Positions 8,293 to 18,243 of a DNA stretch of 64,000 nucleotides are shown one piece after another. Within the stretch, counting starts at the first letter, position 1. Every line of letters begins with the position of its first letter. A program made the position numbers and the translations under genes. The notes below the pieces were generated by a model that saw only the letters and a program-made list of their open reading frames with translations, searched no databases and was not told the origin of the DNA. Source of the stretch: Bradyrhizobium genosp. L (lineage in GTDB: Bacteria > Pseudomonadota > Alphaproteobacteria > Rhizobiales > Xanthobacteraceae); contig NZ_CP061378.1 of NCBI RefSeq assembly GCF_015624485.1, forward strand, positions 310,001 to 374,000, read 5' to 3'.

Positions 8293-9132
8293 ATGTTTGA
8301 AAAGGGCCTGCTGGCACACAAGCGCATCCTGATCACCGGCGGCGGCTCCGGCCTCGGTGCCGCGATGGGCCGCCGCTTTGCCGAGCTCGGCGCCGAATTG
8401 ATCATCTGTGGCCGGCGGCAGCAACTGCTCGATGAGACCGCCGCGAAATTCCGCAGCGAACTCGGCGCCAAAGTGGCGACGGCGCGCTGCGATATCCGCG
8501 ATGGCGCCGCGGTCGAGGCGATGATGGACCGGGTCTGGCAGGACGCGCCGATCGACGTGCTCGTCAACAATGCTGCCGCAACCTTCATCGCGCAGACCGA
8601 GCATCTGTCGTTCCGCGCGGCGGACGCCATCCTCGGTCCGACCTTGCACGGCACGCTGTATTGCACGCTTGCGGCCGGCCGCCGCTGGATCGAGGGCAAG
8701 CACAACGGCGTGGTGCTTTCGATCCTCTCGACCTCGACCATCACCGGCCGCGCCTTCACCGTGCCGTCGTCGATGGCCAAGACCGCAGTGCTGGCGATGA
8801 CCAAGAGCCTTGCGGTGGAATGGGGAGCGAAGGGCGTCCGCACCGTCGCGATCGCACCGGGTGCGTTCCCGACGCCTGGCGCGAGCGGGCAGTTGCGTCC
8901 CGAAGGCCGCGGCGGGGATTGGGCGCAGCGTGTTCCGCTCGGCCGCGCCGGCGAGCATTCGGAACTTGCCAACCTCGCAAGCTTCCTGATCTCCGATCAG
9001 GCCGGCTACATCAATGGCGAGATGGTGGTGGTGGACGGCGGTGCGCATCTGCGCAGTTCCGGCGCCGAGGACCTGCTGCAATGGAACGACGCACAGTGGG
9101 AGAAGCAACGCGCAGCGCGTGCCAAGGCTTAG
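8293..9132 (+). CDS. SDR oxidoreductase, 2,4-dienoyl-CoA reductase-like
   Basis: The 279-residue protein starts at the ATG at 8293, with GGAGGGA upstream. The cofactor motif is TGGGSGLGAAMG and the structural motif is NNAA. At the catalytic site the usual Y-x3-K reads SSMAK within FTVPSSMAKTAVLAMTKSLA, so Tyr is replaced by Ser. That pattern is the one found in DECR-type dienoyl-CoA reductases (PSASAK in the animal enzyme), which points to fatty-acid beta-oxidation of unsaturated chains. The arrangement with the divergent quinone reductase is consistent but not proof. Confidence 0.82.
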   Translation: MFEKGLLAHKRILITGGGSGLGAAMGRRFAELGAELIICGRRQQLLDETAAKFRSELGAKVATARCDIRDGAAVEAMMDRVWQDAPIDVLVNNAAATFIAQTEHLSFRAADAILGPTLHGTLYCTLAAGRRWIEGKHNGVVLSILSTSTITGRAFTVPSSMAKTAVLAMTKSLAVEWGAKGVRTVAIAPGAFPTPGASGQLRPEGRGGDWAQRVPLGRAGEHSELANLASFLISDQAGYINGEMVVVDGGAHLRSSGAEDLLQWNDAQWEKQRAARAKA

Positions 9133-9267
9133 CACCAAAGCGGCAGGTGGTTGACGTTCGCGTCGCGGCCTAACTGCCTTTCCAAACTGGCGATTCCCGG
9201 CTATCCATCCGCGCCCGCGCATGGGGATCGCCGGGCCATCTTCCAGTCACAATGATGGGGGAACCAG

Positions 9268-9858
9268 TTGGCCGTGCGGGGAATGCTGACATCATCGGTG
9301 GCGTGTGGCCTGGCGTGCGGGATGCTGTTCCTTGCGTCGGTGCAGGCTGCGCCGAGGAAGGACGCGGCCAAATCCGCGCCTTCGGCCGCGGCCGCCGCTG
9401 CCGGCGGCGCCGAGCCGACGCTGATCGGCCAGTTCGGCACCTGGGGCGCCTATACCGCGTCGCCGAGCGGCAAGAAGGTCTGCTTCGCGTTGGCCAAGCC
9501 ATCGTCGTCGAAGACCAGCCCGCCCAACCGGCCGCGCGATCCGGCCTATGCCTTCATCTCGACCCGCCCCGCGGAGAAGGTCGTCAACGAAGTCTCGATC
9601 ATGATCGGCTACGCCGTGAAGCCGGGCTCGGAATCCACCCTCCAGGTCGGCGGCGGCACCTACGCCATGTACACCCAGGGCGACGGCCTCTGGATCAAGA
9701 ACGCGGCCGAGGAGGAGCGGATGGTGGAAGCCATGCGCAAATCCGCCGACGCGACGGTGAAGGCGGTCTCGGCCAAGGGCACTGAGACGACAGATACGTT
9801 TTCGCTGAAGGGCCTGGCCCAGGCGCTCGACCGGCTCGGCCAGGACTGCCGGCGTTAG
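9268..9858 (+). CDS. Invasion-associated locus B (IalB) family protein
   Basis: The 196-residue protein is exported. It has an N-terminal hydrophobic signal ending near VQAAP, an Ala-rich linker, then the IalB core with QFGTWGAYTAS, GKKVCFAL, RDPAYAFISTRP and TETTDTFSLKGLAQALD, ending in a Cys that could pair with the one in KVCFAL. The start is uncertain. A TTG at 9268 follows GGGGGAACC, while GTG 9274 and ATG 9283 are in frame. The family was named in Bartonella but is widespread in rhizobia as a periplasmic protein without defined function. Confidence 0.82.
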   Translation: MAVRGMLTSSVACGLACGMLFLASVQAAPRKDAAKSAPSAAAAAAGGAEPTLIGQFGTWGAYTASPSGKKVCFALAKPSSSKTSPPNRPRDPAYAFISTRPAEKVVNEVSIMIGYAVKPGSESTLQVGGGTYAMYTQGDGLWIKNAAEEERMVEAMRKSADATVKAVSAKGTETTDTFSLKGLAQALDRLGQDCRR

Positions 9859-9921
9859 GCGCGTCAGGCCCCGAATCGGCGTTGTTTATGGGCCGCAGAA
9901 GGCCTATTTGAAGACCGCGGC

Positions 9922-10009
9922 GTAGGGTCGGCAAAGGGCGCGAAGCGCCGTACCCACCATTTCGTCCACTGCTCTTGAAGGTGGGCACGCTTCGCTTTGC
10001 CCACCCTAC
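9922..10009. repeat. Palindromic intergenic repeat, family B
   Basis: It starts GTAGGGTCGGCAAAG and ends CTTTGCCCACCCTAC. Related copies are at 31998-32084 and 39708-39794. It fills the gap before rlmN and ends 18 bp from the start codon, so it could influence rlmN translation. Confidence 0.85.
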
Positions 10010-10027
10010 GGCTCGAAAGCCCATCTG

Positions 10028-11227
10028 ATGTCGATGACCAACTCCACGGCCAGCGCGCTGGTCGAGAAGGTTCCGCTGGAAACCTATGTGCCGCCGGCGA
10101 AGCCCTCGCTGATCGGGCTGTCGCGCGCCGAGATCGCCGACCGGCTCGGCGAGATCGGCGTTGCGCCGGCGCAGCGCAAGATGCGCACCCAGCAGCTCTG
10201 GCACTGGATGTATTTCCGCGGCGCTGAGAATTTTGCCGAGATGACCAGCGTCTCGAAGGGCATGCGCGCCGAGCTCGAGCAGCATTTCACCGTCGACCGC
10301 CCCGAGGTGGTCGCCGAGCAGATCTCCAACGACGGCACCCGCAAGTGGCTGCTGCGGCTGCCGAGCGGCAACGACCTCGAGCGGCCGCACGAAGTCGAGT
10401 GCGTCTACATCCCCGAGACCGACCGCGGCACGCTGTGCGTCTCCTCGCAGGTCGGCTGTACGCTGAACTGTTCGTTCTGCCACACCGGCACGCAGCGGCT
10501 GGTGCGCAACCTCACCGCCGGCGAGATCGTCGGCCAGGTGATGGTGGCGCGCGATCGCCTCAATGACTGGGCCGACCGCGAGGACGGCACCCGCCGCGTC
10601 ACCAACATCGTGATGATGGGGATGGGCGAGCCGCTCTACAATTTCGACGCGGTGCGCGACGCGCTGTTGATCGTTGGCGACAATGAAGGCATCGGCATTT
10701 CCCGCCGGCGCATCACCTTGTCGACCTCGGGCGTGGTGCCGAACATCAAGCGCACCGGCGAGGAGATCGGCGTGATGCTCGCGATCTCCTTGCACGCGGT
10801 GCGCGACGAACTGCGCAACGAGCTGGTGCCGCTGAACCGCAAATATCCGATTGCAGAGTTGCTGCAGGCCTGCCGCGACTATCCCGGTGCGTCGAACGCG
10901 CGGCGGATCACCTTCGAATACGTGATGCTCAAGGGCGTCAACGATTCGCTCGACGACGCGAAACTTCTGGTGAAGCTGCTCAAAGGCATTCCGGCCAAGA
11001 TCAATCTGATTCCGTTCAATCCGTGGCCGGGCACTCCGTACGAATGCTCGGACTGGGAGCAGATCGAGAAGTTCTCCGAATACATCTTCAACGCCGGCTA
11101 TTCCTCGCCGGTGCGCACCCCGCGCGGCCGCGACATCCTCGCCGCCTGCGGCCAGCTCAAGTCGGAGACCGAAAAACTCTCGGCCCGCGAGCGCCAGGCG
11201 CTGCGCGCGATGGCGATGACGGATTGA
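10028..11227 (+). CDS. rlmN: Dual-specificity RNA (adenine-C2)-methyltransferase RlmN
   Basis: The 399-residue radical-SAM enzyme carries the cluster motif CTLNCSFC (Cx3Cx2C) and the family motif [14 protein letters not shown]. The methyl-carrier Cys is in the C-terminal [14 protein letters not shown] region. It methylates A2503 of 23S rRNA and A37 of some tRNAs, supporting translational accuracy. ATGs at 10028 and 10034 are both possible starts. Length is normal for alphaproteobacteria, and no partner gene is in an operon with it. Confidence 0.96.
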   Translation: MSMTNSTASALVEKVPLETYVPPAKPSLIGLSRAEIADRLGEIGVAPAQRKMRTQQLWHWMYFRGAENFAEMTSVSKGMRAELEQHFTVDRPEVVAEQISNDGTRKWLLRLPSGNDLERPHEVECVYIPETDRGTLCVSSQVGCTLNCSFCHTGTQRLVRNLTAGEIVGQVMVARDRLNDWADREDGTRRVTNIVMMGMGEPLYNFDAVRDALLIVGDNEGIGISRRRITLSTSGVVPNIKRTGEEIGVMLAISLHAVRDELRNELVPLNRKYPIAELLQACRDYPGASNARRITFEYVMLKGVNDSLDDAKLLVKLLKGIPAKINLIPFNPWPGTPYECSDWEQIEKFSEYIFNAGYSSPVRTPRGRDILAACGQLKSETEKLSARERQALRAMAMTD

Positions 11228-11247
11228 GTGTGGGCGTAGTACCTCAA

Positions 11248-11340
11248 CTCGTCATGGCCGGGCTTGTCCCGGCCATCTACGTCTTGGCTCCGTTTCGCGA
11301 GGAAGGCGTGGATGCCCGGGTCAAGCCCGGGCATGACGAG
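11248..11340. repeat. Palindromic intergenic repeat, family C
   Basis: It runs from CTCGTCATGGCCGGGC to GCCCGGGCATGACGAG, with internal complementary GGCCATC/GGATGCC-type blocks. A second copy is at 38471-38560. It separates rlmN from the next membrane-protein gene. Confidence 0.85.
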
Positions 11341-11384
11341 GAGAGACGAGTGCCCAGCTTGTTGTCCGATGATGGAATAACCTC

Positions 11385-11885
11385 ATGGCCTTGATCGGCC
11401 GCCTGTTCGTCGTGTTCTTCGCGTTCCTGATGGCCTGCTTCGTGGCCGGCGCCATCGTGGTCGGCGCGGTGCTGTATCCTGAAATCAGCGATTTCGGCGG
11501 GCAGATCGACCAGAGCGCGATCAATATCGTGCTCGGCTTCGGCTTCATCTTCATTTCCGGCTTCGCCTTGTTGCCCGCGCTGATCATCGTGCTGATCACC
11601 GAGGCGTTCTACATCCGGAGCATCCTGGCTTACGCGGTCGGTGGCGCGCTGGTCGGCGCGGCCTGCTATCTCGGCCTGGTTCCGTTCGATCCCGATACGA
11701 TGCATTTCGAGGGCATCGTACGCCGGCACATGGAGATCATGACCGGCGCCGGCATCGTCGCGGGTCTGGTCTACTGGCTGATCGCCGGCCGCAACGCCGG
11801 CGCCTGGCGCGAACCGCGGCGCGCTTTGCCGCCCCCGCCGCCGCTGCCGTCGCAATCGCGGCCGCAAACACCGCCGTCATCCTGA
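11385..11885 (+). CDS. Conserved hypothetical membrane protein
   Basis: I do not recognise the family of this 166-residue protein. Four hydrophobic segments are visible, near residues 6-30, 48-72, 80-97 and 118-136. A conserved-looking loop DTMHFEGIVRRHMEIMTGAG precedes the last one. The ~25-residue tail is Pro-rich (PPPPPLP) and its final codons lie in repeat family A, which begins at 11876 and supplies the TGA stop. Codon usage matches neighbours, so the body of the gene is probably native. Confidence 0.75.
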   Translation: MALIGRLFVVFFAFLMACFVAGAIVVGAVLYPEISDFGGQIDQSAINIVLGFGFIFISGFALLPALIIVLITEAFYIRSILAYAVGGALVGAACYLGLVPFDPDTMHFEGIVRRHMEIMTGAGIVAGLVYWLIAGRNAGAWREPRRALPPPPPLPSQSRPQTPPSS

Positions 11886-11970
11886 GGCACTCGCGAAGCG
11901 AGCCTCGAAGGATGGGCCACAGCAAGATCGCATCCTTCGAGGCTCGCAAGAGCTCGCACCTCAGGATGAC
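11876..11970. repeat. Palindromic intergenic repeat, family A
   Basis: It runs from GTCATCCTGAGG to CCTCAGGATGAC with internal CTTCGAGGCTCGC complementarity, as at 7071-7176. It overlaps the 3' end of the preceding gene. Confidence 0.85.
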
Positions 11971-12010
11971 GCACTTCCCATGCCCCACCGCCTCGGCTAA
12001 ACCGCGCGCC

Positions 12011-12793
12011 ATGAACCGGACCGGACTCATCGTCGCGCTGGCACTCGCGCTCGTCATCGGGCTGCTGTTCGGGCTCTATCCCGAGCTCGACCTGAAGCTG
12101 TCAGCGCTGTTCTACGATGCCGCGCAAAGAACCTTTCCGCTGAAGTTCGACGCGGTGGCCTCGTTCGCGCGCGATGCGGCGATGTGGATCGCCTGGGCGA
12201 TGGTGCTGCCGGCAATCGTTGCGATCGTGGTCAAGTTCATCCGGCCGGAACGGCCGATGCTGATGTCGGGCCGCGCGGCGGTGTTCCTGCTGGTGACGAT
12301 GCTGCTCTCCGCCGGTGTGCTGACCAACTTCACCTTCAAGAGCTTTTGGGGCCGGCCGCGCCCGGTGGCGGTGACCGAGTTCAACGGCGAGCAGCCCTTC
12401 GTCCCATGGTGGGATCCGCGCGGCGACTGCGCGCGCAACTGCTCGTTCTTCTCGGGCGAAGGCGCCACCGCATTCTGGACCTACGCGCCGGCAGCCCTGG
12501 CGCCGCCGGCCTGGCGGCCGCTCGCCTTCGCGGCTGCGACCGTGTTCGGTATCGCCACCAGCGGGCTTAGAATGGCCTTCGGCGGCCATTTCTTCACCGA
12601 TGTCGCGATCGCAGGGCTGGTGTCGTTCTTCGTGATCTGGCTGCTTTACGCCCTGATCTACCGCTGGGCCGCGACGCGCCTCACCGACGAGCAGGTCGAC
12701 GCCGCGCTGACGCGGCTGGCAATGCCCGGCTACCGGCTGATGCAGCGCTGGCGCGGGCAGGGCGGGGCCGAATCCGGCCAGCCTCAGGCCTGA
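12011..12793 (+). CDS. PAP2-family membrane phosphatase
   Basis: The 260-residue protein starts at the ATG at 12011. It has about five membrane segments with PAP2 catalytic motifs between them: K-x6-RP as KSFWGRPRP, the second motif as FFSGEGA, and R-x5-H-x3-D as RMAFGGHFFTD. The second motif normally reads PSGH; here the His position is Glu. Related enzymes dephosphorylate lipid A, undecaprenyl-PP or phosphatidic/PG phosphates. The exact substrate cannot be told from sequence. It lies directly before argG without obvious functional link. Confidence 0.86.
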   Translation: MNRTGLIVALALALVIGLLFGLYPELDLKLSALFYDAAQRTFPLKFDAVASFARDAAMWIAWAMVLPAIVAIVVKFIRPERPMLMSGRAAVFLLVTMLLSAGVLTNFTFKSFWGRPRPVAVTEFNGEQPFVPWWDPRGDCARNCSFFSGEGATAFWTYAPAALAPPAWRPLAFAAATVFGIATSGLRMAFGGHFFTDVAIAGLVSFFVIWLLYALIYRWAATRLTDEQVDAALTRLAMPGYRLMQRWRGQGGAESGQPQA

Positions 12794-14209
<1,416 letters not shown>

Positions 14210-14234
14210 GCGCGGGCGGCGCCACAAACTCGCC

Positions 14235-14356
14235 GTCGTCCCGGCGAAGGCCGGGACCCATAGCCACCACTAGCAATTGTTGCGCAACGCTGGAGCCACA
14301 GCTCGCTTCAACGACTCAATCCTGTGGTTATGGCTCCCGGCCTTCGCCGGGACGAC
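14235..14356. repeat. Palindromic intergenic repeat, family D
   Basis: It runs from GTCGTCCCGGCGAAGGCC to GGCCTTCGCCGGGACGAC, about 120 bp with a variable middle. Copies are at 20758-20879, 36094-36212 and 62985-63106. It overlaps the last codons of the tetR gene. Confidence 0.88.
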
Positions 14357-14963
14357 GTGCGGAGGGCATCGTGCCAGGCTTCACCCTGAGCGCATCCAGC
14401 AGCGAGTTGTACGCGCGCACGTAATCCGCGGCGGCCTTGCCGATGTCAGGACCTGCCGACACCGCAACCGCGGCCTCCGTCGCCGCGCCGAGCAGCAGCC
14501 GCGCCAACGGCTCGATCGGTTGCCGCGCGATCACGCCGGCGTCCATCGCGGCGGCCAGAGCGAGCGGAAACTTTCCGCCAAAATGTTTGGCGTCGATCTC
14601 GCGCCAGCGTTCCCAGCCCAGCACGGCGGGGCCATCGCGCAAGATGATCTGGCCGGTCGGTCCCTTCGAGCACGCCGCGAGATAACCCTCCGCGCCCGCT
14701 GCCATCGCCGCGAGCGGATCGTTCTCGGTGCGCGAGATGCGGTCGAGATCGGCGGCGAGATCGAGCGAGACCTGCTCGAAGACAGCCTCGAACACCGCCT
14801 CCTTGGTCGCGAAGTGATGATACACCGCGCCTTTCGCCACCCGCGCGCCGGCGGCGATGCCGTCGATCGTCGTAGCGGCAAAGCCGCGCTCGCCAAAGAT
14901 GCGCCGCGCCGCCTTGACGATCGCTGCTTTGGTTTTCTCGCGCCGTTCGGCCTGGGTCGCCAT
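14328..14963 (-). CDS. TetR family transcriptional regulator
   Basis: The 211-residue protein has a TetR helix-turn-helix in residues 10-55 (TTIDGIAAGARVAKGAVYHH, then FATKEAVFEAVF). The remaining helices form the ligand pocket. The last ~10 residues (PSARRPGEGREP) are encoded by repeat family D, so the C-terminus appears extended by the repeat. It is divergent from the NTF2-like gene, with a 42-bp concentric palindrome between them. It probably represses itself and that neighbour. Ligand unknown. Confidence 0.9.
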   Translation of the reverse strand: MATQAERREKTKAAIVKAARRIFGERGFAATTIDGIAAGARVAKGAVYHHFATKEAVFEAVFEQVSLDLAADLDRISRTENDPLAAMAAGAEGYLAACSKGPTGQIILRDGPAVLGWERWREIDAKHFGGKFPLALAAAMDAGVIARQPIEPLARLLLGAATEAAVAVSAGPDIGKAAADYVRAYNSLLDALRVKPGTMPSARRPGEGREP

Positions 14964-15004
14964 CGTGCATCTCTAGCCCAGGTTCCACAACTTCGCCAGT
15001 TGAC

Positions 15005-15046
15005 TTACCGACCCGCGGTCGATAAATATCGACCATAAGTCGGTAA
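15005..15046. promoter_or_regulatory. Concentric palindromic operator between tetR and NTF2-like gene
   Basis: The outer arms TTACCGAC (15005-15012) and GTCGGTAA (15039-15046) and the inner arms GGTCGAT (15017-15023) and ATCGACC (15028-15034) share one centre at 15025.5. The site ends 13 bp before the favoured NTF2-like start codon. Binding by the adjacent TetR protein would block both promoters. The function is inferred from symmetry and position. Confidence 0.65.
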
Positions 15047-15059
15047 ATGGAGAATGCTG

Positions 15060-15425
15060 ATGCCCTCCCTCGAGACGTTGCAGGCCTTTGCGGACACGGT
15101 CGAATCCAACGACCATGTCGGTGCGATCAAAAATTTCTACACCGCCGATGCCCGCACCCAGGAGAACGACGGCGAATGGCGCGTCGGCCGCGAGGCGCTG
15201 GCGGCGCGCGAGGCCGCGGTGCTGGCCGCGGTGGCCGGCGTCAAGACCAGGCGGCTCGGGCCGCTGTTGCTCGACGGCGATCATTCCGCGATCTGCTGGC
15301 GCTTCGAGTTCACCGCCAAGGACGGCAAGGTCCGCAGCATGGAAGAAGTCGCCTGGCAGACCTGGTGCGGCGAGCAATTGATCGAGGAGCGGTTCTTCTA
15401 CGATCCGCAGCAGATGGCGCGGTGA
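15060..15425 (+). CDS. NTF2-like / SnoaL-type fold protein
   Basis: The 121-residue protein resembles the nuclear-transport-factor-2 superfamily. It has N-terminal helices (TLQAFADTVESNDHVGAIKNFY), an acidic turn, then beta strands ending in EEVAWQTWCGEQLIEERFFYDP. Members act as small isomerases/hydrolases or ligand binders; no catalytic set is certain here. I chose ATG 15060 over ATG 15054 because GGAG at 15049-15052 is properly spaced only from 15060. It is divergently arranged with the TetR gene and likely its target. Confidence 0.78.
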   Translation: MPSLETLQAFADTVESNDHVGAIKNFYTADARTQENDGEWRVGREALAAREAAVLAAVAGVKTRRLGPLLLDGDHSAICWRFEFTAKDGKVRSMEEVAWQTWCGEQLIEERFFYDPQQMAR

Positions 15426-15439
15426 GCCGGGTAGCTTCC

Positions 15440-15565
15440 ACCTCCGCTTGAAAAGGGGAGGTCGCTTTGCTCGCGAGAGCAAAGCGGGTGGGGATCGGCT
15501 CCCTCAACGAGCATCGGTGCTTGTGGCTGACCCCCATCCCGACCTTCCCCCTTTCAGGGGGAAGG
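15440..15565. repeat. Intergenic repeat, family G
   Basis: It starts with a CTTGAAAAGGGGAGG half-hairpin, then GGTCGCTTTGCTCG with a nearby inverted GAGCAAAGC, and ends in CTTCCCCCTTTCAGGGGGAAGG. It is closely similar to 19673-19795, the copy split by IS copy 2. Confidence 0.75.
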
Positions 15566-15575
15566 AGACGAAACA

Positions 15576-15606
15576 AAAATGGCCGGGAGCGATCCCGGCC
15601 ATTTTG
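15576..15606 (-). terminator. Terminator of the OmpA-family gene
   Basis: The arms ATGGCCGGGA (15579-15588) and TCCCGGCCAT (15593-15602) enclose a 4-base loop. The minus strand then has a run of Ts. Nearly the same hairpin with the same flanks occurs at 39812-39845. Confidence 0.8.
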
Positions 15607-15626
15607 CAGTCCGATGTGCCGCTCGC

Positions 15627-17636
15627 TCAGCGCGGCGGCGGTGCCGCGGAGGCCTGGCCGCCATTGAGCAGCGGGGTGATGCGGCGGACGGTGACGCGCC
15701 GGTTGATGCGGCTCGGGCCGTCGGTCTGTTCCTTCAGGTATTGCGAGCCGTAGCCCTGCGAGGTCAGGTTCTCGGCCGGCACGCCGAACTGCTGCGTCAG
15801 CAGCTGCGCAGCGGATTGCGCGCGGCGGTCGGACAGCGACAGATTGTCGGTGTCGTTGCCGGTCGCATCGGTGTGGCCCTCGATCAGGAACACCTCCTGC
15901 GGATTGCGCTGGAGGGCGCGGTTGAGGCCGTCGGCGATCGCCTGCAGCTTGGCCGCCTGGTCCGGGGGAATCTCCCAGGAGCCGGAGTCGAAGTTGATGG
16001 TGTTGACGTCGATCGACGGCATCAGCATGCGCACGTTCGGGCTGTAGCGGATCTCGTCCAGCGTATAGCGGCGCTGGATCCGGTCGACCGGCGGCGCCTC
16101 CATGGTGTCGTAGATCACGTCGGGCGCCGCACTGTCGGCCTCGACGATGTAGCGGTCATAGGGAATGTTGACCACCGGCGGCGGCAGGTCGACATAGAAG
16201 CCGCCGACCGCGCGCGGGTCGCGATAGCTGTTGTCGATGATGACGAGCTCGCGCCCGCCGGGATCCCTGCGGATCCGGCGCAGCATCTGGCCGTCCGCCC
16301 CGACCACCGTGATGATCTGGCTGCCGTCGGGCCGCACCACAATCGTGCGGGTCTCCCCGCCGACCGTCTCGGTGCGGATGTCGCGCGCGCCGTAGCGGAA
16401 GCGATAGACGTCGTCGCCACGCACATAGGCCTGCCCGCCCGGATCGCGGATGATGATGCGGTCCGGCTCGGTGTAGATGGTGCGGCCGCCCTCGACGGCT
16501 TCCTGCCGCTGGTTGTGCAGGTCGGCGATGGTCGCGCCGATCACGGCGCCGGCGACCACGCCGGCACCGATCGCCAGCGGCGTGATGTTGTTGTGCCGCG
16601 GCGGTGGCGGCAGCGGTGCGGCGATTGTCGGAGCGGCGCGGAACGCCGGTGCAACCGTCGGCGGCGCATATTGTGCGCGGCCCGGCGGCGGCGTGGCGGC
16701 AGCCGAGCCGGGGACGACGGTCGGCGCCGCAGGTCCGCCGGGACGCACCAGCGCTCCGGCGCCCTGGGGCGGCGCGCCCGGCGCTGCGGCGGGAGGCGTC
16801 TGCGCGGCCGGCGTGCCCGGTCGCACCAGGGCGCCTGCGCCGCCCGGAGCTGGCGTCGGAGCCGCAGGCGTGGGCTGAGCGGGTGCGGGCTGACCGGGTG
16901 CCGGTGCAGCGGCCGGTGGCGCGCCGGGCGGCTGCCTTGTGCCTGATCCGCCCTGCGGGCGTGCACCTGCTGCCGGCGGCGTTGCCGTCGGAGCCGCGGG
17001 CGCGGGCGTTGCCGCAGCTGGCGGCGCTGTCGCGGGGCGCGCGGCCGGAGCCGCGGCACCAGGCGCCGGCGCTGCTGCGGGCGGAGGTGTGGGGGCGGGC
17101 CGACCGGGCGCTGCTGCTGGCGGCGTGCCGGGTGCGGGACGTGCAGGTGCGGCCGCAGGCGGCGGGGCTGGCGGCGTCGGATGCGCAGGCGCTGCGGCGG
17201 GCGGCGGTGTTGCGGGACGCGCGGGCGCCGCGGCGGGTGGTGTGGGCGGCGTCGGATGTGCCGGTGCGGCGGCCGGAGGCGGCGGTGTAACCGGCCTGGC
17301 AGGAGCGGCCGGTGGCGGCGCGGGCGGTGTCGGGTGAGCCGGAGCTGCGGCAGGCGGTGGGGCCGGCGGTGTCGGACGCGCGGGCGCGGCAGCGGGCGGC
17401 GGGGCCGGATGCGCAGGCGGAGCGGCCGCCGGCGGATGCGCACCTGCGGGCGGGGCCGGACGTGCCGGCGCGCCTGGTGCGGGCCGCGGCTTCGGCTTGC
17501 CGTCAGGGCCCAGTTCTTCCTTCGGCTGCGCCTGTGCGACGACCAGCGGAGATGTTTGTGCGTGCGATGCTGAGGCGGCGAACTGCATCACCGTCAGCGC
17601 AGTCGTGGCAAGCAGCACGAGACGAAGCTTTGACAT
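15627..17636 (-). CDS. OmpA-family protein with long Pro/Ala-rich region
   Basis: The 669-residue protein starts at the ATG at 17636 (MSKLRLVLLATTALTVMQF), giving a clear signal peptide. Residues ~45-340 are low-complexity repeats such as PPAAAPARPTPPAPP, resembling a peptidoglycan-spanning spacer. A short glycine-rich hydrophobic stretch (LAIGAGVVAGAVIGATIADL) follows, then a middle domain with repeated RDPGG turns. The C-terminal ~110 residues are an OmpA peptidoglycan-binding domain with FLIEGHTDATGNDTDNLSLS and RRAQSAAQLL. It probably tethers the envelope to peptidoglycan. The longer frame from 17696 lacks a signal peptide start. Confidence 0.9.
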   Translation of the reverse strand: MSKLRLVLLATTALTVMQFAASASHAQTSPLVVAQAQPKEELGPDGKPKPRPAPGAPARPAPPAGAHPPAAAPPAHPAPPPAAAPARPTPPAPPPAAAPAHPTPPAPPPAAPARPVTPPPPAAAPAHPTPPTPPAAAPARPATPPPAAAPAHPTPPAPPPAAAPARPAPGTPPAAAPGRPAPTPPPAAAPAPGAAAPAARPATAPPAAATPAPAAPTATPPAAGARPQGGSGTRQPPGAPPAAAPAPGQPAPAQPTPAAPTPAPGGAGALVRPGTPAAQTPPAAAPGAPPQGAGALVRPGGPAAPTVVPGSAAATPPPGRAQYAPPTVAPAFRAAPTIAAPLPPPPRHNNITPLAIGAGVVAGAVIGATIADLHNQRQEAVEGGRTIYTEPDRIIIRDPGGQAYVRGDDVYRFRYGARDIRTETVGGETRTIVVRPDGSQIITVVGADGQMLRRIRRDPGGRELVIIDNSYRDPRAVGGFYVDLPPPVVNIPYDRYIVEADSAAPDVIYDTMEAPPVDRIQRRYTLDEIRYSPNVRMLMPSIDVNTINFDSGSWEIPPDQAAKLQAIADGLNRALQRNPQEVFLIEGHTDATGNDTDNLSLSDRRAQSAAQLLTQQFGVPAENLTSQGYGSQYLKEQTDGPSRINRRVTVRRITPLLNGGQASAAPPPR

Positions 17637-17926
17637 ATCTTGGAATCCCCGGCGGAAGGTTCTGGGCAGGAAAGTCGAGACGAGAGAACCGAACAATTCG
17701 GCGGTACGATGAACCGCCAGCGGTGAGGCCGCATTGTGGCGAGCAACGAATCGCGCGCGTACTTTATTTCGACATCATAACGGGTTGCAGACAGCTTTGT
17801 TCAGGAGGCATTCAGGAGAAACGCCCAGACACAGAGCATCCGGCGTGGAACTGCGTCATGTTGATGGCGGGATCGGGAAAATGCGCAAGCGCGAGGCCGT
17901 CGCGCAGATGCCTTGCGGACAACGGG

Positions 17927-18151
17927 TTAGATCTGATCCGTTGCAGGCGTCGGCCCGGACGGTCCAGGCGGACCGCGCACCGGTGATTCGTCGGGCGTCT
18001 TGCCGGGCAACTCGTCCGGCCGCGGCGGCTCGCCGGGTTCGCGCACCGGTGGCGGAATTTCGGGTTGAGGATTGCCTGGAGGAATCCCCGGCGGCGGTTC
18101 GCTCGGCGTCCCCGGCGTGGCCGGCGGAATCTCCGGAGGCTCGATCGGCAT
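17927..18151 (-). CDS. Small Pro-rich hypothetical protein
   Basis: The 74-residue frame is about one third proline, with PEIPPATPG and PPGIPPGNP motifs, and no signal peptide or membrane segment. I recognise no domain. The ordered P-x-x-P periodicity and acidic composition suggest a real disordered protein. It stands alone in an otherwise empty 600-bp gap between the OmpA gene and IS copy 2. Low complexity in GC-rich DNA can also give such frames by chance, so support is moderate. Confidence 0.45.
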   Translation of the reverse strand: MPIEPPEIPPATPGTPSEPPPGIPPGNPQPEIPPPVREPGEPPRPDELPGKTPDESPVRGPPGPSGPTPATDQI

Positions 18152-18232
18152 CTGAATTCATCGCTCCATGGTCGAAGCGATAACGGATCGGACGTGGCGA
18201 CGTTCCTGCAGCCCGTTTGGGGCACCACCTCC

Positions 18233-18243
18233 CCTTGAAAAGG
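18233..18243. repeat. Left target-site duplication of IS copy 2
   Basis: CCTTGAAAAGG is repeated at 19673-19683. The uninterrupted sequence would read CCTCCCCTT-GAA-AAGGGGAGG, a perfect-armed palindrome, and the duplicated bases are exactly its centre. The left remnant of the family G repeat lies here. Confidence 0.88.

Noticed and set aside
17312..17986. 224-codon plus-strand frame near the OmpA start
   Set aside because: It is antisense to the Pro-rich coding region and continues into non-coding DNA; no ribosome-binding site or domain.
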